Part shown: piece by piece, positions 24,816 through 35,600 of the stretch
Numbering within the stretch: the stretch's first letter is position 1
Layout: every line of letters begins with the position of its first letter
Assembly: GCA_900318795.1 (NCBI GenBank)
Contig: ONLU01000001.1
Span: 166,852 to 230,851, forward strand
Direction of reading: 5' to 3'
Length of the DNA stretch: 64,000 nucleotides
Source: an uncultured Prevotellaceae bacterium
Lineage (GTDB): Bacteria; Bacteroidota; Bacteroidia; Bacteroidales; Bacteroidaceae
The notes under the pieces: model-generated
Seen by the model: the letters and a program-made list of their open reading frames with translations, nothing else
The model's database searches: none
What the model was told of the DNA's origin: nothing
Translations under genes and position numbers: made by a program

Positions 24816-24847
24816 CTACTTTCCTACTTTCCTACTTTTCTACTTTC
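24816..24847. repeat. Four-unit 8-bp tandem repeat
   Basis: CTACTTTC, CTACTTTC, CTACTTTT, CTACTTTC directly before REP-like copy 3. The 150 bp before it (24661-24815) is AT-rich with no gene seen. Confidence 0.8.
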
Positions 24848-24848
24848 G

Positions 24849-25091
24849 GTCACAGGGGGACAGGCACGGTGTGAGGTCCTCAATGAAATGTAAGGAAACG
24901 AATTCCTCACTGATACATTCGGGCTCAGGCAGCCTGCAGATTTACAACTATACAATCGCGAGCGTCGTAATGACATTCTTCGCGAGGCCAAAGAATATGG
25001 CGCAAGCATCAGACAACTTGTCCGTCTGACGGGCTTGGGCTTTTCCATTGTCCGCGACGCTTAACCTCACACCGTGCCTGTCCCCTTGTGA
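24849..25091 (+). mobile_element. RAYT-derived remnant element bounded by inverted REP-like ends
   Basis: 243 bp. Left end is REP-like copy 3 (24849-24900). Right end (25065-25091) is the same core inverted: the terminal 27 bp match the reverse complement of the left end with one difference. Between them is only the C-terminal coding part of a REP-associated tyrosine transposase. This looks like a non-autonomous derivative made by internal deletion of a full RAYT element. Confidence 0.75.
24894..25064 (+). pseudogene. C-terminal fragment of a REP-associated tyrosine transposase (RAYT)
   Basis: An open frame of 56 codons reads GNEFLTDTFGL, LQLYNRERRNDILREAKEYG and SIRQLVRLTGLGFSIVRDA before TAA. 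The second half is the helix-turn-helix found at the C-terminus of many Bacteroidetes Y1/RAYT transposases. The catalytic HUH domain and the Tyr nucleophile are missing; the frame runs back into the REP-like end and a stop codon. Confidence 0.7.
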
Positions 25092-25093
25092 TA

Positions 25094-25115
25094 CCCAAGG
25101 TTCACCCAAGGTTCA
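25094..25115. repeat. 11-bp tandem duplication
   Basis: CCCAAGGTTCA twice, directly after the right end of the RAYT-derived element. Confidence 0.8.
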
Positions 25116-25171
25116 GCGCCTACTCTTGTTCGATTGAAGTGCGTTTGATGTACGTCTGTTGTCCGTTCATT

Positions 25172-25198
25172 AATCGGACAACAATCGGACAACAATCG
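25172..25198. repeat. 11-bp tandem repeat, about 2.5 units, with an inverted partner
   Basis: AATCGGACAAC twice plus AATCG. An upstream GTTGTCCG (25158-25165) is the reverse complement of CGGACAAC, so a hairpin is possible. Confidence 0.75.
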
Positions 25199-25227
25199 AA
25201 GGCTTGGGTAGAGTGGAACAGAATTGG

Positions 25228-25255
25228 GACACAGGGGGACAGGCACGGTGTGAGG
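25228..25255 (+). repeat. REP-like unit, copy 5 (short form)
   Basis: Same core as the other copies, with GACAC in place of GTCAC at the left edge. It lies about 70 bp upstream of the second fimbrillin promoter. Confidence 0.88.
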
Positions 25256-25326
25256 CTCCGTGTTGTGTATGTTAACTCATGTGCGACAGGCTTTGTATGC
25301 GCGCGTACATTAAAGTGTGCAAAAAG

Positions 25327-25358
25327 TTTGGCTGTTTCGTGGGAAAGTTGTATATTTG
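25327..25358 (+). promoter_or_regulatory. Promoter of the second fimbrillin gene
   Basis: TTTG (25327-25330), 20 nt, TATATTTG (25351-25358). It rules out starts upstream of about 25360 and favours ATG 25391. Confidence 0.8.
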
Positions 25359-25390
25359 CACTTTGTATGAAACAAAAGGACTCTTTTTAT

Positions 25391-26377
25391 ATGATCAACA
25401 AGGCCCAGCTGCTTATGTTCTGCAGCCTGCTTTTGGCAGGGTGTTCGGGTGATGGTGACGGACGTGATGTCCCCGTGTCGGAAACCGACAAAACAGAGAT
25501 TCGTCTGGCTGCCGACGTCTGGAATGTGATGGAAGGCACCCGCGCCACAACCTACGATAATGCTGCAGCTTTGCAGACAGAAGCGCATTTCACCTGCACG
25601 GCATACGAGGCTAACAGCAATCCGTTGGTGGCATATATCCCCACAACGACGGTGGATTGGATTGATGGATCATCTCGATGGGGATTCAACAGTGGAAATG
25701 ACCATTACTATTGGCCCGCCAGTGGAAACCTTGATTTCTTTGGATATATGCCAGCAACAAAACCTTCTTACATTGCCGCAGACCCTGCCCTTACATATAC
25801 TGCTGACCACAACGTGACCTTCACCTGCTCCAGTCTGCCAGTGACAAACACAGAACAAGGTAGCAGCCTCAAGGAGTTTATGTTCGGAATGGCATTAGGA
25901 AAGAATGAAGTCAATGCCGGTTCTGGTGTTCCTCTAACTTTCCAACACCCCTTTGCCCGCATAAAACTACAGCTGGCAGCATCACACCCAAACGTCACCA
26001 TCTATAGCATCAAGTTCAGAAGCATCAAGAACAATGGTAACTTCACTTATAACAATAGTGCATCAACTTCGACCTGGGTACCCTTTGGCGACGCTACAGA
26101 CTTCGTCTTGTCACTCACAGGCGATGCAGCCATTTTTGATGACAACCCTGCAAGCGAAACACCAATTGGAGACTACTACATCATGATTCCACAGGACTGG
26201 GCAGGAGAGATTGTTGTCAATGCCGACTGCCTATACTGGGGCAAAAAGAAGAACTATCCCAGCCTTACTACCACCGTGCCAACCAACTGGCAGCCAGGCT
26301 ACAGCTATACCTACACCTTCAATATATCACCTGACGACCTGATTGTGAATGTTGCAAAGTTCACGGAGCAATGGTGA
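25391..26377 (+). CDS. Fimbrillin family lipoprotein, second copy
   Basis: 328 residues from ATG 25391. This start places the lipobox LLLAGC (Cys near 17) properly after MINKAQLLMFCS; an ATG at 25367 would be nearly leaderless. Features of the fimbrillin/Mfa_like family are ATRATTYDNAA-like N-terminal segment, YWPASGNLDFFGYMPA, LTFQHPFARIKLQL, YYIMIPQDWAGEIVV and a C-terminus ending VNVAKFTEQW. Diverged from the upstream fimbrillin and separated from it by the repeat island; may be a minor or tip component (inference). A heptad array begins at its stop codon. Confidence 0.85.
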   Translation: MINKAQLLMFCSLLLAGCSGDGDGRDVPVSETDKTEIRLAADVWNVMEGTRATTYDNAAALQTEAHFTCTAYEANSNPLVAYIPTTTVDWIDGSSRWGFNSGNDHYYWPASGNLDFFGYMPATKPSYIAADPALTYTADHNVTFTCSSLPVTNTEQGSSLKEFMFGMALGKNEVNAGSGVPLTFQHPFARIKLQLAASHPNVTIYSIKFRSIKNNGNFTYNNSASTSTWVPFGDATDFVLSLTGDAAIFDDNPASETPIGDYYIMIPQDWAGEIVVNADCLYWGKKKNYPSLTTTVPTNWQPGYSYTYTFNISPDDLIVNVAKFTEQW

Positions 26378-26423
26378 TGATGTAAGATGGATGATGGATG
26401 ATGGATGATGTAAGAAGGATGAG
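26375..26423. repeat. Heptad array (GGATGAT type) starting at the fimbrillin stop
   Basis: TGATGAT, GTAAGAT, GGATGAT, GGATGAT, GGATGAT, GTAAGAA, GGATGAG. The first three bases are the stop codon. It fills almost the whole 57-nt spacer to the next ATG. Confidence 0.9.
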
Positions 26424-26434
26424 AAATTAGAAAG

Positions 26435-28003
26435 ATGGGAATATATATCAATACAGGAAATTTAGGATTTCAATCAGCTCGTAATAGCGAGTATATCGAC
26501 AAGTCCGGGCTGATCAGCGTTGTCAACTCCACGCTGTTCACGGAGCGTCGGTTTAGTTGCATCACGCGTTGCCGCCGCTTCGGTAAGTCGATGGCAGCCA
26601 AGATGCTGTGCGCCTACTACGACCAGTCGTGCGACTCACGCTCGTTGTTTGCCGACCTGCAGATAGCTGATGACCCGCAGTTTGAGAAGCACCTGAACAA
26701 ATATCCCGTTATCTATCTGGATGTAAGTGACTTCGTCACGCGCTTCAAGGATGAAACCATCATGCAGCACATCAACGAAGAGATGAAGGCTGACATCCAT
26801 GAGGCCTATCCCGACGTTCCCGTGAAGGACGATGACGACTTGATGGCACTGCTCATTCGCATCAATGCCAAGACCAACGAGCCGTTCATCTTCATCATCG
26901 ACGAATGGGATGCCATCTGCCGCGAGTTCACCCCGGGAACCACAGCCATGGATACCTATGTCAACTGGCTGCGACGCATGTTCAAAGCAGGAATGTCGGC
27001 AAGAGTATTTGCCGGCACCTATATGACAGGTATCCTGCCTGTCAAGAAATATAAAACCGAGTCTGCCCTAAACAACTTCATCGAGTATTCGATGGTGGAG
27101 CCGGTGGATATGGCACAGTTCTTCGGATTTACCAAGGACGAAGTCAAAGCCCTTGCCGAGAAGCACCAGATGGACTTCGACGAACTGGTGAAGTGGTATG
27201 ACGGTTACCAGATTGGCGATGAACAGTCGATGTTCAACCCCAACAGTGTGATGCAGGCAATACGCAGTCGTCGCTGCCGCAGCTATTGGGCTACCACAGG
27301 TGCCATTGATGCAGTGACTAACTACATCAATATGAATTTTGAGGGACTGAAGGACGACATCATCTATATGCTGGCAGGCGGACGCAGCAAGGTTAATCCC
27401 ACCAAATTCCAGAACGACATGTCCGTCATACGTAGCAAAGATGATGCTTTGACGGTACTCATTCACTTGGGTTATCTGGGCTATGACTGGCGCAAGGACG
27501 AATGCTACATCCCCAACAAAGAGGTGGGAAGCGAAATGGCGAATGCCGTAGAAAACAACAACTGGAGCCCGGTAGTGAATGCCCTCCAGCAGTCAGAACA
27601 GCTGTTGGCTGACACGCTGGCAGGCGATACCGATGCTGTGGCTCGTGCCATCGAGGCCGTTCACGATGAGAACATCAGCATCCTGTCGTATAACAACGAA
27701 AATTCGCTGGCGTGCGTGCTGAGCCTGGCATACTACTATGCCAAGAACGACTACATCGTCCACCGCGAACTGGCTACGGGTAAAGGCTTTGCCGATATTG
27801 TGCTCATACCGCGCAAAAATGTCGATAGCCCCGCCATCGTCGTGGAACTGAAATACAACAAGGATGCCGATGCCGCTATCGACCAGATCCGCCGCAAGCA
27901 GTATCCCGCCAAGGTGGCGCAATATGCTGACCGCCTCCTGCTGGTAGGCATCAACTACAACCGCGAAACCAAGACGCACGAGTGTGTGATTAGTAAAGGT
28001 TAA
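26435..28003 (+). CDS. AAA-ATPase-like / PD-(D/E)XK nuclease-domain protein, first of a pair
   Basis: 522 residues with the AAA-ATPase_like plus PDDEXK_9 architecture that is expanded in Bacteroidetes; function unknown. Walker A region TRCRRFGKSM near 46-55, Walker B FIFIIDEWDAIC near 150-161, mid-region MVEPVDMAQFFGFTKDEVKAL and DGYQIGDEQSMFNPNSV, then a C-terminal nuclease-like core GFADIVLIPRK followed by VVELKYNK (the D and ExK positions of the fold are present). No TM or signal peptide. 10 nt before a diverged paralogue. Confidence 0.88.
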   Translation: MGIYINTGNLGFQSARNSEYIDKSGLISVVNSTLFTERRFSCITRCRRFGKSMAAKMLCAYYDQSCDSRSLFADLQIADDPQFEKHLNKYPVIYLDVSDFVTRFKDETIMQHINEEMKADIHEAYPDVPVKDDDDLMALLIRINAKTNEPFIFIIDEWDAICREFTPGTTAMDTYVNWLRRMFKAGMSARVFAGTYMTGILPVKKYKTESALNNFIEYSMVEPVDMAQFFGFTKDEVKALAEKHQMDFDELVKWYDGYQIGDEQSMFNPNSVMQAIRSRRCRSYWATTGAIDAVTNYINMNFEGLKDDIIYMLAGGRSKVNPTKFQNDMSVIRSKDDALTVLIHLGYLGYDWRKDECYIPNKEVGSEMANAVENNNWSPVVNALQQSEQLLADTLAGDTDAVARAIEAVHDENISILSYNNENSLACVLSLAYYYAKNDYIVHRELATGKGFADIVLIPRKNVDSPAIVVELKYNKDADAAIDQIRRKQYPAKVAQYADRLLLVGINYNRETKTHECVISKG

Positions 28004-28013
28004 GTGAAAAGTA

Positions 28014-29612
28014 ATGGCAATGAAGAGAAAATATCCGGTAGGAATACAGAGCTTTGAGAAACTTCGCAAAGACGGGTATCTCTATATCGACAAGACTCCG
28101 CTTATCTACAAGATGATAACGGAGGGTTGTCCCTATTTCCTCAGCCGTCCCCGCAGGTTCGGTAAGTCGCTGCTGATCTCTACGCTGCAGGCGGTCTTCG
28201 AAGGTCGCCGCGACCTGTTCGAAGCCTTCACCACCGAGCAGGGCATCCAGCAGCCCCAGCTCTATATCGCCCAAACCGACTGGAAATGGGAAAAGCATCC
28301 CGTGCTGCGCTTCGACTTCAGCAAATGCGTGGAGTACACCCTTGAAGGATTGAAGGACCAGATACGCAATACTCTGAGCCAATACGAGGCAAAATACGGT
28401 GTCAAAGCAGAGATAGACGATAATAGCATTCGCCTCGAACATATCATCCTGGCTGCCCATCAACAGACAGGCAAACGCGTCGTGGTACTGGTGGATGAAT
28501 ATGATACCGTGATGCTCCATAATCTGGGAGACATGGCAAGGGAAAGAGCAATCCGCGAATGTGTTCTTGGCACCTTCGGACTTCTCAAGGCTATGGATGA
28601 CTACCTGCAGTTCGTCTTGCTTACAGGAATCTCGAAATTCTCACAGATGGGTATCTTCAGCAGACTCAACAACCTGATGAACATCTCCATGCAGACTGCT
28701 TATGACAGCCTTTGCGGCATTTCGGAAGAAGAACTTGCCACACAGCTTCGTCCGGATATTGAAGTGTTGGCTCAGACCAACGGTCTCAGCTATGACGAGC
28801 AAATGGCAGAGCTGAAAAACATGTATGACGGCTATCACTTCAGTCGCAGAATGACCGACCTGTACAATCCCTTCAGTCTGATGAATGCCCTTCAGTTAGA
28901 AGACGTCGGCAGTTATTGGTTTGACCGAGGTACCAGCAGCGCCCTCATTGAAATGTTGGCGCAAATGCCGTCTGTTGATGTCGCCAGCATAGAAAGCAGC
29001 ATCTATCCGAGCACCATGTTCGATTTGCCTTTCGAGAGTTTTGACGACCCATTGCCTATCCTTTACCAGAGCGGATACCTCACCATCAAAGGATATGATC
29101 GCAGCATTGACGGTTATCAGTTGGGCGTGCCCAATAACGAAGTGCGTCGCGGCTTTGCAGAATGCCTCTATAAGCACATAGTAGGTAAAGGCAATGACCT
29201 CAGCAGGGGTGTGTTCTATCAAGCATACGACAAATTCCGTCGAGACAGCAATCTGCCCGCCTTCATCGAGGCACTCAAGGCTTTCTTTGCCAGCCTGCCC
29301 TACTCATGGGAGAAAGACAACCGTAATGAACATTATTATCACTCACTGCTCTACACCCTCCTCACCGCCTTCGGTGCTGACGTGCGAGCAGAAGAGCCTA
29401 CCGCCAAGGGCCAGAGCGACCTCGTGCTGCTCATGCCCAAAGGCATCTACATCATGGAACTGAAATACAACGATACTGCCGACACCGCCCTCGCACAGAT
29501 TGACGCCAAGGGCTATGTCGACAAATACTCCCTCGACGGACGTCCCGTCACCAGGATAGGAATAGCATTCAGTACTGACGAACGAAATATATCCGAATGG
29601 AAATCAAGATGA
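28014..29612 (+). CDS. AAA-ATPase-like / PD-(D/E)XK nuclease-domain protein, second of a pair
   Basis: 532 residues, same architecture as the previous gene but clearly diverged. N-terminal YPVGIQSFEKLRKDGYLYID, Walker A SRPRRFGKSLL near 44-54, Walker B VVVLVDEYDTVM, MYDGYHFSRRMTDLYNPFSL, C-terminal GQSDLVLLMPKGIYIMELKYN with intact D and ExK residues. Its stop codon overlaps the ATG at 29609 of the giant secreted protein gene (ATGA), so the two are probably translated together even though one is cytoplasmic and the other exported. Confidence 0.9.
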   Translation: MAMKRKYPVGIQSFEKLRKDGYLYIDKTPLIYKMITEGCPYFLSRPRRFGKSLLISTLQAVFEGRRDLFEAFTTEQGIQQPQLYIAQTDWKWEKHPVLRFDFSKCVEYTLEGLKDQIRNTLSQYEAKYGVKAEIDDNSIRLEHIILAAHQQTGKRVVVLVDEYDTVMLHNLGDMARERAIRECVLGTFGLLKAMDDYLQFVLLTGISKFSQMGIFSRLNNLMNISMQTAYDSLCGISEEELATQLRPDIEVLAQTNGLSYDEQMAELKNMYDGYHFSRRMTDLYNPFSLMNALQLEDVGSYWFDRGTSSALIEMLAQMPSVDVASIESSIYPSTMFDLPFESFDDPLPILYQSGYLTIKGYDRSIDGYQLGVPNNEVRRGFAECLYKHIVGKGNDLSRGVFYQAYDKFRRDSNLPAFIEALKAFFASLPYSWEKDNRNEHYYHSLLYTLLTAFGADVRAEEPTAKGQSDLVLLMPKGIYIMELKYNDTADTALAQIDAKGYVDKYSLDGRPVTRIGIAFSTDERNISEWKSR

Positions 29613-32600
29613 TACAGAAAATCAACAGCACAATGAAAATACAGTTCAGACATACCCGAGTCTTCACATTCCTACTGACCCTCCTGCTCCTCTGCGGTGC
29701 GGGGAATAAGGCATGGGCTATAAAAGCGTACTATCATATCCTGACGTTGCCGATTCATCAAACAGCGGACGTCAACTTCCGTTACGACTACAAATTGGAG
29801 TCTGGCTTTGAAGGCAAGCGTTTGGAGGCAGTTTGTATTACCGTTAATAATGCCCAAACCGTGGAGTTGCCAGATGCTTATAAGAGCCCATTGGCAACAA
29901 ACTTCAAGTATTATTATGATGGTGACAACATTGTCAAGAGTGCAGCTACTCAAAAATATAACACCAACACTGCAACCAAGGCTAAATATTTTTCGATTAC
30001 AAACGAATCTGCCAATGTTACAGAAAAAACTGCAATCACATCAAAACAAGACGTTCACATCTACGTCACCTATGAATACGACGATAAAAATACCATTGCC
30101 GATCTTAGTGGTAATACATTATACAACATCACGATGAACGGTTGTTTCCTTGCATTAAACATGGGTCGTAACAACCGTCCTGCAACCATACCCCAAAGTC
30201 TGAGAACCGTCAGCGCAGAGCATTTGGCAAAGAACGACTTCCACAAAATTGATGTTAGCGGAACAAATATAACGACCTACTGGGCATCAGGTAATAAGAA
30301 CCCGAAAGCTCTCGTTGAGAGCAGGTTCAACCTTCTGTTCAAATTTGAGGGTAAAGACCCTTATAACATCATCATTGCTAATGCTTATGATCAGTCTAAC
30401 ACATACATAGAAACACATGGTGGCGAAACCGATATTTATAAGTGGTATAAAGGTAGCCATCTATTCGGAAAGAACTCTGGTGACAACCTCTTTATCGCAA
30501 GTGATGACCACAAGCAGTACACGCAACAATGGAAAAAAACAGATACTGAAAATCCCACCTATCTAGAACCTGATGAGTCGAAGCATGGTTACTTCCATAC
30601 CATGAAAGGTAACCTTATATGGAACTCATTTGCCCTGCTCAACAACTCTGACAAAAACGGCTATGTATTCATGGTCAGCAACAGTGTCAATGGTAGTGGC
30701 GAGATCACTGCATCAGATTCTAAGTTTAACTTTTTGATGCAGTACACAGAGAGCGGGAAAAATAACAATAACCTTAGATTTGGATCATTGACACTGGCGG
30801 GAGCAAGCGCATATTCCACAGACAAAAAGATATACCCCATCAGAGATGTCAACTTCAAGGTAAAGACTCCGTTCTATGAACTTGCGGACGAAGAAGATAA
30901 GGAAGACCATATAGTTACTGCCGCTGCTAAGCTGAGTCAATACACTATTGACAACGGCGATATTGACGCAAGTTTCATTCCCGACGAACTGAGACGTAAA
31001 TACTGTACCTTTACGACATTCCGTAATAGCGCAGGAACGATAATCACCAAGTATGCAGATGCATACAATTCATCAACAAAAGAATATGATGTCTATGTGG
31101 ACTATAGTGTGGATGCCTCCATACCTTTCAAGGCTATCACACCAAAATCTACTTATACCGCTGATGATTTCACCAATGCTTCTTGGTACGAACTGACAGA
31201 TGATGGAAGCACTGAGGCTAATGGTAAGAAATTGCAAGTCTATCAGGATGGTGTAAATTATAAGTTCAAGAATAATGGTGCCAGCGGAACATACGAGAAG
31301 ACCAGTGAATACGCCTTCATTGGCGACCCATACGAGTTGCGAGTCATAAGCCGCAGTCAAACCTCTGGTGGTACACCATCTTATGTCGGTGCTACTGGCA
31401 CGCCAACAGCTACAACTCCATTTACTGCAAGTACGACTGCCTCTGCTGGTTATATTTGGGAGATGCCTCAGGATGCTACGGCAGGTAGTTTCAATCTTAG
31501 AATATTCAGTACCAATAATAGTGGCACGGGCTACTGGAGCTGGGATACAGGAAATGCAAGTGTAGATGTTCCATATACCGGCACAACCGTAACTGTGGCC
31601 ACTCCATTGACCAGCAATGCTCAGAACATCACGCTGAATGTCAGCAATCTGGAAACTACGTATGGTAACCACCTTATTGTAGAAGCAACTAGTGGAGCTA
31701 CAACTCAGGTAGGTACAATTACTGTCGGAGATATCTTATCAAACAGAACTGCTACTATCACTGTTGCGATTGCTGCTAACTCAAGCACAGATAAGACATT
31801 TACATTGACCATTACAGAGAAAAACGAAGGTGGCTCAACAGTAGGTACGGCTACTGCTGTCACTATCACCCAGGGAACGACTGCTTATGCCGGTGGCAAT
31901 GTGCAATACAACACCACGGCTACCCGAGTGAAGGTGCTCACGCTTCCAACGCGAACCTACACCTATAAGATTGTGGATAAGTTTGGGCGCATTGCTGTGA
32001 AGGCATCAATAGACCAAACCATCTTCTCGTCACTGACGTTGGCAAGCATCCCAAGTATTATCGTCAGCCCCTTCTTGCAGGGTGAGACAGTGACTTTCTA
32101 CGATGATTCCTATACGGATAAATCTGGGCGTGAAAACTTAACTCATACTATTACAGAAACGCCTAATGTAAATCACGATATTTTCGTGACCTATACCACG
32201 TCCAGTCTTGATAGTAAACCTATCAAACTGAGTGAAGACCAGGAGTTCAACGTGGTGCTGAACGGACAGTATATCTACTACAACAGTAGTGATGGTGGCT
32301 CCATAATGAGTAAAACAACTCCTGAACCTGCAGAACTGCAAAATAAAAACTTCCTCTGGAAACTCCGTAACCGTGACCCATATAATATGCTCATCGACAA
32401 CGTAGGGGCAAGAACATCCCTTGGTGTTGCAGATCAGACAGAGCCTGTTACAGTTTACAATGATAATGGTGTTTCTGTTGATGATGAGGGACGTGAATCT
32501 AGTAATCTTAGTTACGTGCAACCGAATAGACAAAAAGGTGCATGGGTTTGGTTAAACGGTGCAGATTTGCCTACAACAAGCGAAGGAACAGCACTTGCTT

Positions 32601-35600
32601 TCACGACAACCAGAGCTAACGCCCAGCAGTTTATTGCTAAAGCCGCTCTTCAGGGCGGTGTTTATGAGGTGATGGTTGCAGCAGGTGATGGTATTGATGC
32701 AGGCGGAGAATCGCCAGAGTATTACGACATAGGTCGTACATCATCCGAAGATATTAAGATCTATAATAATACGACCTATGCTCACGGCAACACCATGCTA
32801 AGGTTCCAGTTGCAACAGTCAGAAGACTATGTTTATCATTTGATAGATATGGCACATCACGAGTTGTTGGAGTTGACCAGCCAGAGTGCAGACCTTGTGC
32901 TCCCTGCTGAGTATCAAAGTCCGTTAGTGGAAGCATACAGTTACTATGCAGAAAACCAGATGACGATTGACGAATCGAAAACCCCTCATGAATATACACC
33001 GAACGGTAAAGGCCAATTGTCTGCCCTTACAGACCTTGATGCAAAATTCACTACTTATGATAGTGATGCCACAGAATGGGGTAATGCAGGTGACAATCAG
33101 AAAACAGCTACCGACCCAACTGACATGGAAAAGCAGGCAAAGCGACTAACAGAAGCAAAGGATTACTACTTCCGGATAGGGGAAGAGTCATCTTATTCCT
33201 ATAAAAAAGTCACTGTCAGCCAAGCTTTCCGTGGACTGAATATCTATGTCACCTATAAGGCTAACGACCGCGTGAAATACAATGATAATGCCAGTCCTTA
33301 TCTGCTGAAGTTCCTCAATCCTTATGCTGATGGATACTATCTCGAGGATGGTAGTGACAAACTGATTCCGTACGTTGACTCCGATCTTAAAAAAGGCAAG
33401 GTTCAGGCTGTTTATCCATATACGAATGGTGATGGCAATCTATACATCTACAGTGAGGCGATGAATAAGGAGCAGATGACCGGTGGTGCCAACACTCGTC
33501 CCCGTTGGGTGTGGTTCTTCGAGAGCGAGAATAGTGACCCGTATCATGTAATGATACACTCTAAAAGCACAATATCCTACAATAGTGTCAGTCACCCCAC
33601 TTATCTACAGACATATGCAGTTAAATTCAAACAGGATGGAGATGCTAGCCCCAAACACATTGTTACAGGTGGTACTCTGCCGACTATTGCATCAGAGACA
33701 CCTACAGAATACATGGTATTGGGAACCGATGGACAGTTCAAACTCAGGACGACCAACCTCATTGAAGGAGCACGCCAAGATGTAACGTCTTTGGAGCAGT
33801 ACTGGAAGACTTATAACATGATAAAACTTCATGTGTTGGAAATTAATCCTAAAACTGATGATAATTACAAGGACAAATTCAGCAATGACGAATCAACATG
33901 GGTTGTGCCTGATGCACTTAGAGAAACATTACAGACCAATCTAGGAAACCTACATATTGGTAGTGGACAATGGCACAGCTACGATGCCTATGCCAATGCC
34001 ACACGATGGAACGGATATAATGACAAGACTGATGGCCATGAAAAGAAGGTCGTAGAAAGACTGGAACACTGGTTCCAGACCTTCGAAATGGGCGACGGTA
34101 CTTTCGATATAGAGAGTGCTGACATTCCTCCTGTGCTCATTCTAATCGACCGACATGGTTGGGAGATTATGCGTAAGCCACTGCCTAATATCTCTACTTA
34201 TCCTGATGGTGATGACGAATTGGCTGCATTGATGGCATACGATAGTCCGATGGTGAAGGAGTATAAGTTCTACTCTAATGCAACAAAAGCTACTGGTTGC
34301 CATAAGTATTCACTGAGAATGCAAAACGGAGCGGAGCGCGACCAGATTAAAGTAGGAGGCAAACATTATACTTCTACTTCGTTAGGCATCCTTCCTCCCA
34401 TCGAAGCAACAGGTGTAAATATTGACGGTGTCCTTCAAGATCAATATGTGACATACACTGTCAAGGATGAGTATGAGGATAGCTACACCTACAACTTTGT
34501 GGATCACGGAGATGGTGTTTTTACCGAATCAGGAACAGCCTCAAAGTTCCTCATGGTGCAAAACGGTCGCTTCTATAAAAACAAAAACAGCAACGATAGA
34601 GAAAGCTATATCTCCAAGCCTATCTTTGAATATACCAATCCTGAAGGCGGTAATGTGTATGATTTGATTGTTAATCCGCATGGAAATGATGTACAAATTG
34701 TAACAGATGGAAAAATCTCAAACAATTGTCTATGGTATGTCGGACCGAATCTGGATATCGACAAGGAGATGGGTATAAAATATGCTGCGGAAGCAGGAGC
34801 CACAGGAGAGCCTTGGACTGAATATGAAACGAAGAAAAACTATTTTGAAACAGGCAAGGGAGGCTTCGATCCATATAACATTCAGTTGAAGAATATCGGT
34901 GAAAGCAAGTTCTTGACTTCCCACATGACTAAGACCACTCTTAGAGATGGTGTTATGTTGGGTGACTATACAAGTGGTAATACAAGAATGACTCTGGAAA
35001 CTGAATATACCTCATATCCTGCTGACGCGACGGTAAGCACAGGCAGTGAGGGCTATGACCACACCAATATCGCGATGACCAACCAGACCTTCATGGCGGT
35101 ATCCGATGCTAATGGTAATATGCAGTTAATGCCTCGTTTCGACCATACCAAGCGTATCAACGTTCCGACTACAGCGCCTAACAACGATCCATGGCCTACA
35201 ACTTTGGAAGATCCTGTAGATTACAACGGCGAAGCCAAAGTCGATGATAACTCGAAAATGGGACCGCAGACGACGTTCTTTGTCCGTCCGCAGCGCTTTG
35301 TATATCGCATAATTGATAATGATGGTAATGAGGCTCTGCGCTACAAGAGAGCAGGTGATTACTATCCAACCATCACCGAGCACTTTATGAGTCCTTTGGC
35401 TACAGACTTTAAGTTCTACTATGACCATGCGGCATATACAGCATCCGTAAGCAGTAAGGCGGCATACGATGCTGCGGCAACAACAGGTTACTTCAAGAAG
35501 ACAGCGGCAAGCGCTAAGGCAATGGAAACCACAGCCAAACAACTTACGGTTTTGGGTGATTATTACTTCAAAATCACTTCAGACAGTTATAAGTATGTTA

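Noticed and set aside
26435-29612. Defence island centred on the AAA/PD-(D/E)XK pair
   Set aside because: No other defence genes are adjacent, and this family is widely scattered in Bacteroidetes without shown defence function.
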